Source: Chrysemys picta bellii
Lineage: Eukaryota > Chordata > Testudines > Emydidae
DNA: 64,000 bases
Direction of reading: 5' to 3'
NCBI RefSeq assembly: GCF_011386835.1
Contig: NC_088791.1
Span: 32,028,998 to 32,092,997, forward strand
Shown: in pieces, positions 1-12,371 of the stretch
How the letters are laid out: each line of letters begins with the position of its first letter
Position numbering within the stretch: the stretch's first letter is position 1
Position numbers and translations under genes: made by a program
Notes under the pieces: generated by a model
What the model was told of the DNA's origin: nothing
Seen by the model: only the letters and a program-made list of their open reading frames with translations
Database searches by the model: none

Positions 1-2637
1 GCCTTGTCTCCATCCACCTTTTACTGATTCTAACTTAACACCTAGGCAACATCTCTCTTACATTTCAACACTTCAACTTTTGGAGCATTCACTAAGACTA
101 TACTATTTTATATGGTCCCCGCAGACCCTTCCCTAAAAACTTTGGAAAACAACTGAAATGAGTGGGACTAAAGTCCACTAGCATCATTACTGCTACTAGG
201 TCAGTCATTTCACCTTTAAATAATAAGTCAATATATATTTTAAACCAGTATGTTAGCCCTCGAAAATTAATCCTCTTCTGATTAACAATCAGTGTCTAAA
301 ATGAAAATGTATTTGAACAAACCAGTGGCTTTTATGCATGCTAGAAATTTAAGATGAGGGAATTAAATTAGCAAACAATTACCTGCCCGACAGCAAGCTC
401 ACCACATAGAGCACACGCACCATTACGTTGTACCGAGTAAATAGAATAGTAAAAAAAGAGGCCAACTTCTAGGATATACATGTATACCCCATTTAGGGTA
501 GACATACTCCTAACAGCCTCATATTAGTCAGTGTTAAATACACACCTTCCTCAAAAATACTGCAGTATGAATTCAAACCACCTTCTTCCTCTTTTTAATG
601 ACTTCTGTGCCTACATATTGCATATTTGTTTATTTTCAAGATGATTTCACTGAGCCACTATTGACAAGAGATCTGCAGCTTCTTTATCGTGTGTCTCATG
701 AAAACCTACCAATTCAGACATCAGCATGAGCATTGCTGGAAAAGCCACACACTCTAAGAAACAAGCAACAACATGCAGGTAATTACTGGCGGGTCTATCA
801 TCCTGACAACACTACATTGAGGAGGAGGATTAAGAGTAGGTGAAGATATGTTAAATTCTAGTTGTTGAACAGTTCATTAGGCTGATCCTATGAATCCTAT
901 TGTAACGGACCCTTTAATCCACATGTGAAGTCATGAGACTCACTCAAATAGACATACAAATAAATACCCATAGGCAAATGGGGGCGGGGGAATCCATTTT
1001 AACACAATGAAAATGCCCCAGATAACTCCAGAGTGCTGGGTAGAAAAGAAATGCTTTGAAGAGGAGTCCTAGAAGAAGAGAACAAGCTTTGTTTACATAC
1101 CGACTTTGCACTGAAATAACTAAATTGATATTAGTTCGTTCCTTTTGCTATTTCCATGCATGTGTGTGTGAAGACCAGCCCTTCGACTCTGAAAAGATCT
1201 TAGTGCCAAGTCTTGAAAGGAGCTAGAATGCCTTTTGTGAGGGGTGCCAAGTAGGCAGCACAGTCAGCAGTTAAACCCGTGCCCTATGGTGTCTGGAGGC
1301 TGGAGAACATATGGTATATTTGTGTCTAAAACATGCTCATTATTGCTTTAGTCAGTTTGTGACATAATCTTCACCTTATTAAAAGAAAATAAAAACCCAG
1401 CAAATTAACTTTGAAAAATTGCACTCAATGTATTAAATTGCCTCCTGCAGGGTCATAACAGAATCCAGTCGGGTAAATGCTAAAGATTCCACGAGGGTTA
1501 GCTGTGACCAGTCCGGATACGAATGTTAACGTTGTGAGTTAGTACTGCTCAACAGGAATAAGGGTGGCAGAACCCGGAATTAATGCAAGGAGAGGGTACA
1601 GCTTACAAACCCTACAGATCCACCACGTGCTCCTGCCCACATGCCAAGACTTGCTGCCACTGGCTGCTCCTCAGTCTCTAAACTAACTCCCTCTCCCTCT
1701 CTCCAAGGTAGTAGATAAAAAGCCAGGGAGGGGCTTTAATGTTAAGTTCCATTGTGTAGCAGCATTAACTCTAATGAAGATTTCTAATCAGAAATCCGTC
1801 AGGTCCCTAAGGGTGGAGCTGCAAAGAGAAGGTGCTAGACTCTACCCATTCCGCACCTGACCTGAAGTCACAATTCTGCGATATAACTCCTGTTGTACCC
1901 CCTTCCACAATCTCCACCTTAATTCTAGCTAGTTTTGTTCCCCGTGTAAATGAATGGAAGCAACAGGCCCTGTGAGAATGTCTACACTAGGAAAGGGACC
2001 CAGTGTTGACAATGGTTGTTAGCAATGGGTCCTCCCTCCTTCAAATGGTGTTGAAATATTCTGACCAGATGGAGCCAAATCATTTCCAAGTGTACAAGAG
2101 ATCTGGTGGAATGTGGTCTCTCTCACACTTTCTTAACTGTGCTGAAAACAGACTGGCCCTGTATAGCTTTCTTCGTACTTGATAAGGAAGGATAATGTGT
2201 TCAGTGCTTATTATGTTGGCAGTATAAGATTTAACATGTCCATAACTTTTTACTGCCTTGTTTTTTAATGCTTGGGATTCGTAAATGAAGGAATAGGTAA
2301 GAAGACTGTTGTAACTTAGCAGTTTTAACTGGCTGTTTAGAGAAAATCAAAATCACTTAATTTCCTTAGTGTAGATGAATCCTAACTATCTGTCCAATTG
2401 TTTTTCTTTAACCACAACGACAGCTTTTATGAAATCTTTTAAAAGAATTCTCTTCCTATGGGGCAATACCAACGTTTTTCCCTAAAAGGGTTTTTTCTCC
2501 CCATGGAGTAATAAACTCTTGACAAATCTGAAAGACGAGTTATAAACAAAACAAACAAAAAACCACCTAAACATTTAAAAAACAACAACAACCCAGAAAC
2601 TCCAAACAACTAAAATATTCACAGAACTAACAGAACA
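1..2637. other. intronic DNA, nothing recognised
   Basis: AT-rich unique-looking sequence without an exon, tandem repeat or mobile-element terminus that I can identify. Confidence 0.6.
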
Positions 2638-2644
2638 CTAGCAA

Positions 2645-3172
2645 CCCTCTCTTCTGTCTTACAGTCCTTTCCCCCACTCTTTCTCTGTCTAGTCTGTTTA
2701 GACTATAAGCACAGGTGTCACTGGCTTCCTCCGGCTCCCCAGGGTGCTCAACCCCCAAGGCCTCGCCCCCACCTGCCCTCTTCCCCCAAGCCCTACCTCT
2801 ACCCCTTCCCATCTCCGCTCCGCCTCTTCCTGCCCAGTTCAGCCCCCTCCACCAAGTGCGCCCCATCCCCACTTCTCCCCCAGTGCCTCCTGCATGCCGC
2901 TAAACAGCTGATCACAGCAGATGGGAGACGCGGAGAGTGAGAGGGAGGAGTTGATCAGCAGGGCCCCCCAGCAGATGGGAGGCACGGGGGGGGTGGGGCG
3001 AGAGAGCTGGCTGCCGGTGGGTGCTAAGCACCGCTAATTTTTTCCCTTCCGTGGGTGCTCCAGCCCCACAAAGTCAGCACCTATGACTGTAGGCTGTTAA
3101 GGGCAGAGGTCATCTTTTACTCTGTGTTTGTACAGTACTTGGCACAATGTTGCTACTGCAAAATAATAATGA
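2645..3172 (+). repeat. reptilian retroposon 3' end, split by a hAT-like insertion
   Basis: The two halves (about 2645-2709 and 3086-3172) join to the pattern seen again at 56941-57112: a pyrimidine-rich lead, a segment like TAGAxTATAAGCT, a GGGCAGxGxxCATCTTTT block, GTGTTTGTACAG and an AATAAT tail. The family name is uncertain (CR1/L2-like tail). Confidence 0.6.
2710..3085. mobile_element. hAT-like non-autonomous element, GC-rich interior
   Basis: The ends are CACAGGTG and its imperfect complement CACCTATG. The flanks ACTATAAG (2702-2709) and ACTGTAGG (3086-3093) agree at 6 of 8 positions, as expected of an old 8-bp target duplication. The interior is C-rich on the left and G-rich on the right. 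No transposase is present. Confidence 0.65.
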
Positions 3173-5003
3173 TTAGAAATATGGACAGAACTTTTTCTCC
3201 TGGAATCTGCACAACTATATGTACATGATGAGCCAAATTCTGACCTTGGCTTCTCTACTGCAAATTGACAGGAACCCCACTGAAGTCAACAAACTCCCGT
3301 GAAGGCTGGGCCTGTATTTACACACACACCCGACATACAACAGGAATGTACTAGATGAACAGGAAATCTCTATATAATAGGCCGTAATATTTTCCATGCT
3401 GTTTCCATTCTCCTTGTTGATGATTTGTGGAAACTTTCGCCACATTAAGAAATACATGTTAGGATTTTCCATTCCTGGAAAGAGAGAGGTCCTAAAAAGC
3501 AAGCAAACAACATAAATACGCCACCAGCCACAGAAACATCAAGTGGCAAACATGCGACTATTCTAATCTGCATCTCAACAAGGCTACTGCTGTGAGTAAG
3601 GCTTTCCAGGACTGAGCCCCCTCTGCTTACACTCTCCTTTATTCAGTCTAACTGCAAGATAGTCGTGAAAAACAGAAAAAGGCAACAGAATGCCACCTAC
3701 GCATACAAATGGAAGAAGGCATGTTTCTTGTACAGGTGTCAATGTAGCTAGAATGCTATATAGCCTTAAATCCAAGAAAAATGCTGTAATCATAGACATC
3801 AATACAGAATAATTATAAAATGAATAAAAGCTATTAGAGATGCTATGGAAATTTGTCAGAAAGGGTTGTTAGAACTTAGTCACACATCAAACCCTTTTTA
3901 TTCTCCAACAATTCCCTCAGGGAATTACTACTGGTGTTTTAAAAATTATGGCTGGGATTAACAAAGAGAGTTAGGTACCCAACCCAAACTCAGTGGGATT
4001 TGGGCACTTAACTCCCATCTGTGTCTTTGGAAATCTCTCCCTACATTCCTTTTTTTAAAAAGTAGTTTAACTGTAGCACATGTTAGAAGAAAGTCACAGG
4101 GGCTTGTGAAGGGACAGTGTATAAGCCATCATGGAGAGGGGCTATGACCTTGGCTCCCCCTTGCTCCAGGAAGGAATAGCCTGTGACAGCCCTTTCCCAG
4201 GAGTCATTTACTTCTCTCTTGGTGGCTCAGCAGCTGGACAGTGCACTGGGAGGTCAGAGCCCAGGCTTCACCCCCTTCCCACCCCTTTCTTACAGTGAGG
4301 AGGAAGGAGTAATAAAGGGGCTGGGGTCCGCTTTTCCCCCACACCTGCACCCAAGCTCCAGAGAGATCATGCAAGAACATGGGGAGGGTCCCCTGAGTGG
4401 CTGTAGAAGTCTGGGCCACGATCTGGTGCTTAATAACCCAAAAATATTATTTCTACCTTTACTGGGCAGCAACATAATATTAATACTGTGACTCTTCCTT
4501 CACTGCCACATCTCTGCCCCACTTAAGAGACCCATCACAGGGTGCTACTCACAAATACTGAATAGCAACATAGCAACCAATTCCTGAACAATCCATAAAC
4601 TGAAATTTGTTCACACAAACGATCACACATTTACCACTCTAATCAGAAGTAATGTGTTAGAAATCACTGCTTGTTTGCAAATAATTTGAAAACAGAAAAA
4701 GGGCTACACTTTTCAGACAAATCATTCACAATGAATCATTTTTCCAGCTCTAACTACCACACCTGGTGTGACTTTCATCAGGTGACATTCTATACAACTG
4801 TACCTCCCTGACCTCCATTTACATCTCTAGCCTCATGTCTCCTACCCCCCATCCTTAATCTTCCACTTCCTACCTCCTTTTATGGTGCACTGAGTACAAA
4901 CCACTGTTATACTGAGGGAAGTGTATTCACTGTGTAAAGCCATCCTAATTCCAACCTCTGTAAAACTGCTGAAGTGTCAGTCATTTTTCATTTCAGTCAT
5001 GTA
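3173..5003. other. intronic DNA, nothing recognised
   Basis: No exon, long open frame with family resemblance, or clear repeat terminus seen. Confidence 0.55.
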
Positions 5004-5301
5004 CAGGGGTTCTCAAAAAATTTTTTGCTGGACCCCCATGTTGAAAATATTTCAGGCTGTAATGACCCCTGTGATAGCAAATTACTGTACATATTCATAG
5101 GTGCATTCTCATGGTATTGCCCCCCTTACTGCTGCACTGCTACTGCACTTCAGAGCTGAGCAGACAGAGACTGGAGGCTGCTGTACCCCACCCTCAGCTC
5201 CCTCTCCCACAGCAATATTTTTTTGTGATCTTGCAACCCCCTCCCCCCACAATAGCCTTGTGACCCCCTTTTGGGTAAGGCCCTCAGTTTGAGAAACACT
5301 G
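5004..5301. mobile_element. hAT-like non-autonomous element
   Basis: The termini are CAGGGGTTCTCAAAA on the left and GTTTGAGAAACACTG on the right, an imperfect inverted repeat starting with CAG. No 8-bp flanking duplication is recognisable, so age or an end shift is assumed. Confidence 0.65.
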
Positions 5302-6017
5302 ATCTAGAGGAACCCCCAACATGTAAATTAACATCAACACAAACTATGCAAACACTTACCACGTGCATAACTTTAAACTTTGGGATTGGGCGTAATGAGA
5401 ATACTTATATGCATAAAGTTAAATGTTTGCAGAATTGGGGAATTAACCATTGTTAATATTTCATTTGCCATGTCTGTGAATTTAAAAATGAAAAAGTCAG
5501 ACACACTTCACAGCACATCCAATTCACTAAAAGTTAATGAATCCTAAAGTTGTTACCAGCTGCTCTTTTTCCAACATAAACAGCAACCTTTTAATATTAA
5601 CATCAGCCAATTAAAAGTGTTCTTTTGACAACTGTATTCCATTAATGCCTATGTGTGTCTAAAGAGTCCATTACAGTAATGTATCCAAAAAGATAAAAAG
5701 AGCACTAAACCTCTGTAATCACAAGTAGCACAGACAAACTATTTCAATGCAATTCAACAATTCCAAATAACAACTGATGTCCTGCTAAACAGCAGAAATA
5801 GAATACAAAACATGTTGGACTGAGATAGCCAGTTTGCAGCCCTCATGAGAAAAGATCTCTGTATTTCATTTTAAATTTTGACTAGGCTGACTTTTCACTC
5901 TATTTCTCTTATCTAAAAATGAGTGACTACATATATTTTATTCATCTCTTAGAGATTTACATGTATGGCATTTTTTTTTAATTTGTGGGAGGTGAGAGAA
6001 CTGTAATATGCCATATA
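5302..6017. other. intronic DNA, nothing recognised
   Basis: AT-rich, with no identifiable gene or repeat boundary. Confidence 0.5.
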
Positions 6018-6083
6018 CAGTAGAACCTCAGAGTTACGAACACCTCGGGAATGGAGGCTGTCCGTAACTCTGAACTACATTAG
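6018..6083. mobile_element. Tigger/pogo-like terminus fragment
   Basis: The fragment begins CAGTAGAACCTCAGAGTTAC and contains an internal inverted segment (CAGAGTTACGAAC versus CCGTAACTCTGA), as in Tc1/mariner-Tigger ends. Only about 65 bp remain before a different repeat begins. Confidence 0.55.
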
Positions 6084-6364
6084 AGTGCTTGTATGAGGTA
6101 AATTGAAAAATACTATTTCTTTTATTTTTTTTAAGTGCAAATATTTGTAATAAAAAATAATAGAAAGTGTACACTGTACACTTTGTATTGTGTTGTAATT
6201 GAAATCAGTATATTTGAAGATGTAGAAAAATATCCAAAAATATTTATAATAAATTTAAATTGGTATTCTATTATTAACAGTGTGATTAAAACTGCGATTA
6301 ATCACACTTTTTTTAATCTCACGATTAATTGCGATTAATTTTTTTAATTGTTTGACAGCCCTAG
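6084..6364 (-). mobile_element. hAT-type fragment with GACAGCCCTA end
   Basis: AT-rich stretch ending in overlapping GCGATTAAT motifs and GACAGCCCTAG at about 6354-6364, which on the minus strand is a CTAGGGCTGTC terminus. Only one end is present, so the copy is truncated. Confidence 0.55.
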
Positions 6365-7254
6365 TTATAAACTTTTGACTTTGTGGAGTGAGATTCAGAA
6401 ATACAATTATATTGTGTTTAGTATATCTCAGTCAATGACATATTAGTGTAGCTGTAGAAATTTCTTGTTAAAGGTTTGTTGCAAAAATAATAGATGTACA
6501 TAACACATTATGTATACATAGAGATATAGATAGAAACAAATATCTTCAATGCTGGTTACTTTTCACAGTAACACTTTTCAAAAGGATTATGATGAATAGA
6601 GAAATGTTAACCTCACCATTTTGTATGATCTATTTCAATTGGCAAAAAGCTATTGCTGTCTTTTTGCTTTAATATGTGTTTCCTTCCATTTAATTCATAG
6701 GAGTGGTATATTTTTGTTTCAAGAGACAGGAAAACATTTGCTGCTAGCAGAGCAAAATATTTCATGGAAACATATTGACAATATAATGCTGTATTGAGAT
6801 AAAGGGACCTCTGCTACAGAAAGGTAAAAAAAAAAAAAAAAACGTAGGCATAGTGACAGATAACTCACTGCTATAAACTAGCAGGTTTTTTTATTAATTG
6901 TGATCACCAGAAAAAAAAAAAAAAAACAAATAAAATGTTCACTTTTTAAAAAATAGTATGGTCCAGAGTTCATCTGCTACTCTACACTTGTGAGCCAACA
7001 GACACTAAAACTAAAGGTGCATACAAACATTTGTAAGGGCCAAGTGCTCCCCTCGACTTCCCCAAGTGAAGTGGAACAAACAGCAGTGAATCTGGGTGAG
7101 AAAGGGAAGAGGGAAGCACTAGTTATATTGCATACTCCACACTTTCTCCTGAGCCCACAGAATACCCTCCACCAGTGCTCCATAGATAGGGAGGGGCCAC
7201 TCTTTCTAAAATTATCCTCTTAATTAACTCTGTGAGAATTCCAGAAGTAGGTCA
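6365..7254. other. intronic DNA with two poly(A) runs
   Basis: Runs of 15 or more A occur near 6828-6842 and 6911-6926. They may be tails of old retroposons or simple slippage tracts. Nothing else is recognised. Confidence 0.5.
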
Positions 7255-7262
7255 GTGCTGAC

Positions 7263-7647
7263 CAGGGGTGAAAGTAATTTACAGGACTTCCCGGTACTAC
7301 CGGAGTACTGAGGGGGCGTGGGCTCAACCGGAAGAGGCGGGGCCTCAACCAGAAGAGGCGGGGCCTCTCAAGATTTAAAGGCCCTGGGGCACCGGCTGTG
7401 GCTGGGAGCACCAGGGCCTTTAAATCAACCTGGGGCTCCCAGCTGCAGAGGTGTCTGGGAGCCCCCGGGGCTCAGGGGCAAATTAAAGGGCCCTGGGCTC
7501 CGGCCGCCACAGAGTTCCAGGCCCTTTAAATCTCCACCGCAGCTCCGGCGGTGGAATCCCCGCCACGGAAGCCGGTGTGGTCCGGCACGGCGTACTGGCT
7601 CTTGCCAGTACGCTGTACCGGACCGGACCAGCTTACTTTCACCTCTG
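7263..7647. mobile_element. hAT non-autonomous element with exact 8-bp target duplication
   Basis: A perfect duplication GTGCTGAC flanks the element at 7255-7262 and 7648-7655. The 15-bp terminal inverted repeats CAGGGGTGAAAGTAA and CAGAGGTGAAAGTAA (read inward) match at 14 of 15. The 385-bp interior is GC-rich, with several inverted CCGGTAC-like motifs near both ends. Open frames inside it are compositional. Confidence 0.9.
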
Positions 7648-7655
7648 GTGCTGAC

Positions 7656-8291
7656 CACCAGTTAATATCCCCTCCACCTCTTGGTGGCCCCCTGCCCTCC
7701 AAGGAAGTAGATGGGGAGGGCAGGGAGTGACAGCCAAAGATACTTTGGGACAACTATTCTTCCAGTCACTCCTCCCCAAAACGTCAGTCTATATTCTGAA
7801 GAATGAAGTTTGCAACATTTCATGAGTACATATGAACCATCATACCTAGGTGTCTAGCCAATAGAATACTGGGACCTTAAACTCTGATGTTCTTTGCTTG
7901 GGTGTTCCTGACCTAGACCAAAGTTTTCAAAATTGTTCTCTAATTTTGGGTGCTACAGTTTCTGGGTCCCCAACTTGAATTGGCTTGGGTCTGATTTTCA
8001 GGAAGGGTGGAGCACCCTCAACCCCAAGTGAAATCAATGACAGATGACAATCTCAGTATCTCTGAAAATCAGGCTACACTGTTTAAAACTGAGCACCCAA
8101 AACTGATGCACCAAAATTAGAAGGCGCTTTTGAAAATTTGGCTGTTAGAGGTAGACTGTGTTAATAGCAGCCACTGGCCAGTAGGAGAGGTTCAGAGGAG
8201 GGATAAATACTCCACAATGTTTCTTTCTCAAGAACAGCATCTGATACAGCCTGTGCACTCCCCTCACGGCTGGCAGTGAAGATGTGTGGTG
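7656..8291. other. intronic DNA, old repeat-like segments
   Basis: About 7915-8150 has the style of an old dispersed repeat (phrases such as GAAAATCAGGC and TTGAAAATTTGGC), but no boundaries can be set. Confidence 0.45.
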
Positions 8292-8296
8292 GGGAG

Positions 8297-9847
8297 TGTG
8301 CAGGGCCAGTGCTACCATTAAGGCAAACTAGGCGGTTGCCTAGGGCGCCAAGATTTGCCCCCAATTTTTTTTTTACAGCGTTCCTGGGCTGGGCTGCCGG
8401 CGGCGCTCTGACACGTGTGGCTCAGACTCCCTCTCCCAGAGCAGCGGCTGCTCCACTTCTCCCCCCTCCCAGGCTTGCGGCGCCAATCAGCTGTTTGGCG
8501 CCGCAGGCCTGGGAGGGGAGGAGAATTAGAGCGGGGGCGGCGTGCTCAGGGAGGAGGTGGAGCAGAGGTGAGCTGGGGTGGGGAGCTGCCGCACGGCTCC
8601 CCGGGGAGGGGGAGCTGCTGCAGGGAGGGCCGCCTCAGGGCGGAGGGGGGGGGCGGGGAGCTGCCACCAGGCTTGGGGGGGGGTGCAAGGTGGAAGTTTC
8701 GCCTAAGGCGCAAAACTTCCTTGCACCGGCCCTGGGAGTGTGACATTACACCCCATATTCTTCACAGAAATATTGTTATGATATGACTATGACATAACCA
8801 AGGCGTGTTTTATGCAATATGGGTCATGTGAGGTATCATTGAAAAGGTCATGATTTACTGAATGTGTTTATCCAATTTGTACGCATGTATCATTTCTGTA
8901 TCTAAAGTTATCGTCCATGTAATAATTACAACTGTGTGGGTATGTGCTTGGGAAATGCCCACCAGACAGTAAGCAATCAGCCTTAATGGGCCATTAGGAA
9001 AAGATAATGAGTTTTCGAAGATGTGGATCCCCCATCTTCCCAGGACCACTGGAAACAAAGGCTTCCCGCCTTATGTAAATTCTATTTAAGGATGGGAAGC
9101 AAGGCAATCTGGGCTCTCCATTTGCCTCCCCCCTGGAGATGGAAGACTGCTGAAAGCTCCTGAAGAAACCCAGGAATTAAGCTAGGGGAAAGCAAGGGCT
9201 GAGTTCAGACTGAGAACAGGGGTCTAGCCTGTAAAGAGACATAACTGGAACTCTGAGCTACAGAAACTCTACAACCTGCCTAAACAACATTTAGGGTGAG
9301 AAATTACTATGTGTAACCTGGTTCTTTAGTGTATTAAGCTTAGTTTGTGTTTTGTTTTATTTGCTCAGTAATCTGCTTTGTTCTGTTTGCCATTCCTTGT
9401 AATCACTTAAAATTTACCTTTTGTAATTGTTAAACTTATTTCTTGTTTATAACATAACCCAGTTTGTGCAATTCATATCTGGGAGTGGAGGGGGGCAAGA
9501 AGCTGTGCATATCTCTTTCCACATTGAGGGAGAGGGCGAATTTTTATGAGCTTGCGCTGTGCAGATCTTTCTATACAGTGCAAGACAATATTATTTTGGG
9601 TTTATACCCCAAAGGAGGTGTGGATGTGAGTGATGGGCAATCCCAAAGCTGATTCCTCCACACAGAGCTGATCTCAGTGTCTCTGTGTCCATTTTCAGCT
9701 GGGTGCCCCTACCTGTGTATGTGTGCTGGAGAAGGCTTGAGGGCCTGGCACAGCGGAACAGGGTAAGACAACCCTGGTGGAACGGGCGGAACCAGTGAGA
9801 CCACAGCACACCAGGTGGCATCCCAGATGGGGGTTCAACCCGTCACA
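8297..9847. mobile_element. solo LTR of a retroviral-type element, interrupted by a hAT element
   Basis: The ends are TGTGAC (8297-8300 plus 8739 onward) and GTCACA (9842-9847), a TG...CA pair with 6-bp inverted ends. The 5-bp duplication GGGAG lies at 8292-8296 and 9848-9852. Without the insertion at 8301-8742 the LTR is about 1109 bp. No internal gag/pol/env sequence adjoins it, so it is a recombination-derived solo LTR. Coding function: none. Confidence 0.82.
8301..8734. mobile_element. hAT non-autonomous element inserted in the LTR
   Basis: A perfect 8-bp duplication GGAGTGTG lies at 8293-8300 and 8735-8742. The ends are CAGGGCCAGTGC and GCACCGGCCCTG. Inner arms around GGCGCCAAG and GGCGCAAAAC extend the inverted repeat. 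The interior is very G-rich; no transposase. Confidence 0.9.
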
Positions 9848-9873
9848 GGGAGGGACAGATCATAGCCCCACAG

Positions 9874-10014
9874 AAACAACAAGGAGTCTGGTGGCACCTT
9901 AAAGACTAACAGATTTATTTGGGCTAAGCTTTCGTGAGTAAAAAGTCTTTAAGGTGCCACCAGACTCCTTGTTGTTTTTGTAGATACAGACTAACACGGC
10001 TACCCCCTGATACT
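9874..10014. mobile_element. foldback retroposon with 34-bp perfect arms
   Basis: Arms 9874-9907 and 9944-9977 are exact reverse complements, separated by 36 bp. A tail with ACTAACACGGCTACC follows. An 11-bp duplication TAGCCCCACAG flanks it at 9863-9873 and 10015-10025. Related copies lie at 45311-45410 and 51740-51952. Confidence 0.82.
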
Positions 10015-10025
10015 TAGCCCCACAG

Positions 10026-11669
10026 AGTGTCTCCTGTCATTATGCAGTCAGGTAGTGCTTTGGGGCAGGGACCATTTGTATCACTTCCTGTTTGTATACT
10101 TCCCAGCAAAATGAAGAGCCAATCCTGATTAAGCCATTTGGACGCTACCACATTTTAAATAAATAATGATGATGATTCCTTCATCACTTGAGTAACGTAA
10201 ACTTCCTGCAGCTCTTTTTGTCTTCTAACACACAGCCAAAAGTAAGAATTATGGACTATAATCATGCAGCTGTCTTTCATAGACAAACACAGACTAAATG
10301 TGATCAATAACAACTTACTCCCTAGTCTTTTTCAGTCTTCAGATTATTGCTGTTTCTCAGATTACTTTACCACGGGACGTGCCAGCTATTGCACTTTAAG
10401 AGCTTTTCAAGATCAACAGGAATGTTCCAATTCTAAATTACAGTTTTAGGCTATTCCCACTACACAATGGGTTCTACGTCCACATGATCATTTTGTAAGA
10501 AATGTGTCTGTACATCTTTATCCAAGCATCATGATAGGAATGGGGAGCATTAAAGGTCATCCATTCATAAGTACACTGTAATCTTGTAATTGTATATAAC
10601 CTGCAGGGATGTCATGGCCAATGATGTTCTACACTTATAGAATTTACTTCCCTAGTGGCTACAGGGAGGCCGCAGCAAGCAGTTCATGTGTTAATCCCTT
10701 CTTTGTTGATGCCTGAAACCAGACCTTTTCCCCAAGCTACCAGTAACTTTGTGAATGATTGAAATGAAAGCAAGTTCTTGCAAAAAGGCAGAAACATCAC
10801 TCATAAAGGAACTGGTTACTCTGCATAGCTGAAACAACAACAACAAGAAAAACCCAAGCCCTCAGCATCTCTTTAGGGCCTGATCCCAGATCACTGAAGT
10901 CACTGGCACAATTCTTCATGAACCTAATAAAGCAAAATCAGCCATATAATAAGATGCAAAATCCCAAAGATGTACACAGTCTACACTTCCATAAAGCAAT
11001 GAAACACTGGACCTCATCACTTGGGGTCAGATCATGCATTCTTTGCAAACCCAAAATGACCTTGCAAAGTTTTCCCCCAACCCCTCCTGTTGTATTTCCA
11101 TGCCTTTTGTTCTTTTAACCTCAAACCCTGCTAAAAATATCATAGGTGTTTATAGACCACTTATCACTGTAGTATCTGCCCTCTGTCCATGAGGAAACTG
11201 CAGCTCTAAAATATGCAAATAATACAAAACAAGGTGCACAACCGTCTGTTCTATTTGTATAGAAAGTGACTAAACTGGTAATGGGGTAACATTGGCATAA
11301 TGACTTTTTAACTACAGTAATGAAAATTATCCCTTGACGATCACGGAGTTAGAATAATAAACATTTATTGCACCATTACATGAGTCTTATCTTAATTTGG
11401 GTTTGTTGGTGTTAAAGTGGGATTTAATGAAGTCACTATAATATCTAACGTAAGGTCAGAAGAACATAAAAGGAAATATTGTTAGCTCACATACTTAGTG
11501 GTTTATTGAAAGCACATAATTGAAAACAAACTTTGAGTACTGCCTTCTTTAAACATAACTATAAAATGCCAGCAATAACAACAACTTGATAATTTAATTG
11601 CTCTTATCTGCTATAAAGACAATGGTAAAGAAAACCATATTCAAGTTCCTTACTTCTACATTTCATCAT
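10026..11669. other. intronic DNA; retroposon tail near 10062-10175
   Basis: About 10062-10175 resembles the 3' end of the retroposon at 56941-57112 (GGGGCAGGGACCAT, TGTTTGTA, AATAAATAATGATGAT). The remainder shows nothing identifiable. Confidence 0.45.
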
Positions 11670-11677
11670 AATTATAA

Positions 11678-12363
11678 TTAAGGCTGTGTGTCTGTCACGG
11701 AGGTCAAGGAAGTCATGGATTCCGTGACTTTCTGTGATCTCTTTGACTTCTGCAGCAGCTGGTGCTGGCTCAGGGACTGCCTGAGCCGGGCAGCCCCTAG
11801 GCCAGCAACAGTTTGGGTGTATGGGAGGGGGCTCAGGGCTGGGGCACGGGGTTGGGGTACAGGGCGGCGCTTACCTGGGGGTGGGGGCTCCCCAGCTCAT
11901 CCCTGCAGCTCCTAGTCAGAGTGGCCACGGGGTTCCGCGCGCTGCCCGCGCGTGCCACCCCTGCAGCGCCCATTGGCTGCAGTTCCTCACCAATGGGAGC
12001 TGCAGAGCCGGCGCCTGTGGCGGGAGCACTGTGCAGAGCTCCCCTGGCCGCCCCACCCCTATGAGCTGCAGGGACACGCTGGTCGAAGCCGGGAAGGGAG
12101 CCTGCCAGCCCTGCCAACTCTCCCCTCTCCCCAGCACCAGCAGAGGTCCCGGGTCAGGAGCTGCTGCCCATCTCCCCCCCCCCAGCACTAGCAGGGGTTT
12201 CGGGCCACACACCACCCCCAGCACCCACAGTGCCCTGGCCCAAGTTTTAGTTAGGGGTATATAGTAAAATTCATGAACAGGTCAAGGCCGTCAATTTTTT
12301 TTTTACTGCCCGTGACCTGTCCATGACTCTAATTAAAAATACCCGTGACTAAAATGTAGCCTT
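11678..12363. mobile_element. inverted-repeat DNA transposon, non-autonomous
   Basis: The ends are TTAAGGCTGTGTGTCTGTCAC on the left, and on the right a segment whose complement reads AAGGCTACATTTTAGTCACG. AATTATAA occurs at 11670-11677 and 12364-12371, consistent with an 8-bp duplication, though the site is AT-rich and partly palindromic. The subterminal sequence has repeated GTGAC/GTCAC motifs. Open frames in its GC-rich core have no family match. Confidence 0.72.
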
Positions 12364-12371
12364 AATTATAA

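Noticed and set aside
8276..8743. 155-codon plus-strand open frame
   Set aside because: It spans the hAT element and the LTR junction; composition is G/C skewed and there is no domain.
11821..12264. 147-codon open frame
   Set aside because: Within the core of the 11678-12363 inverted-repeat element; no homology recognised.
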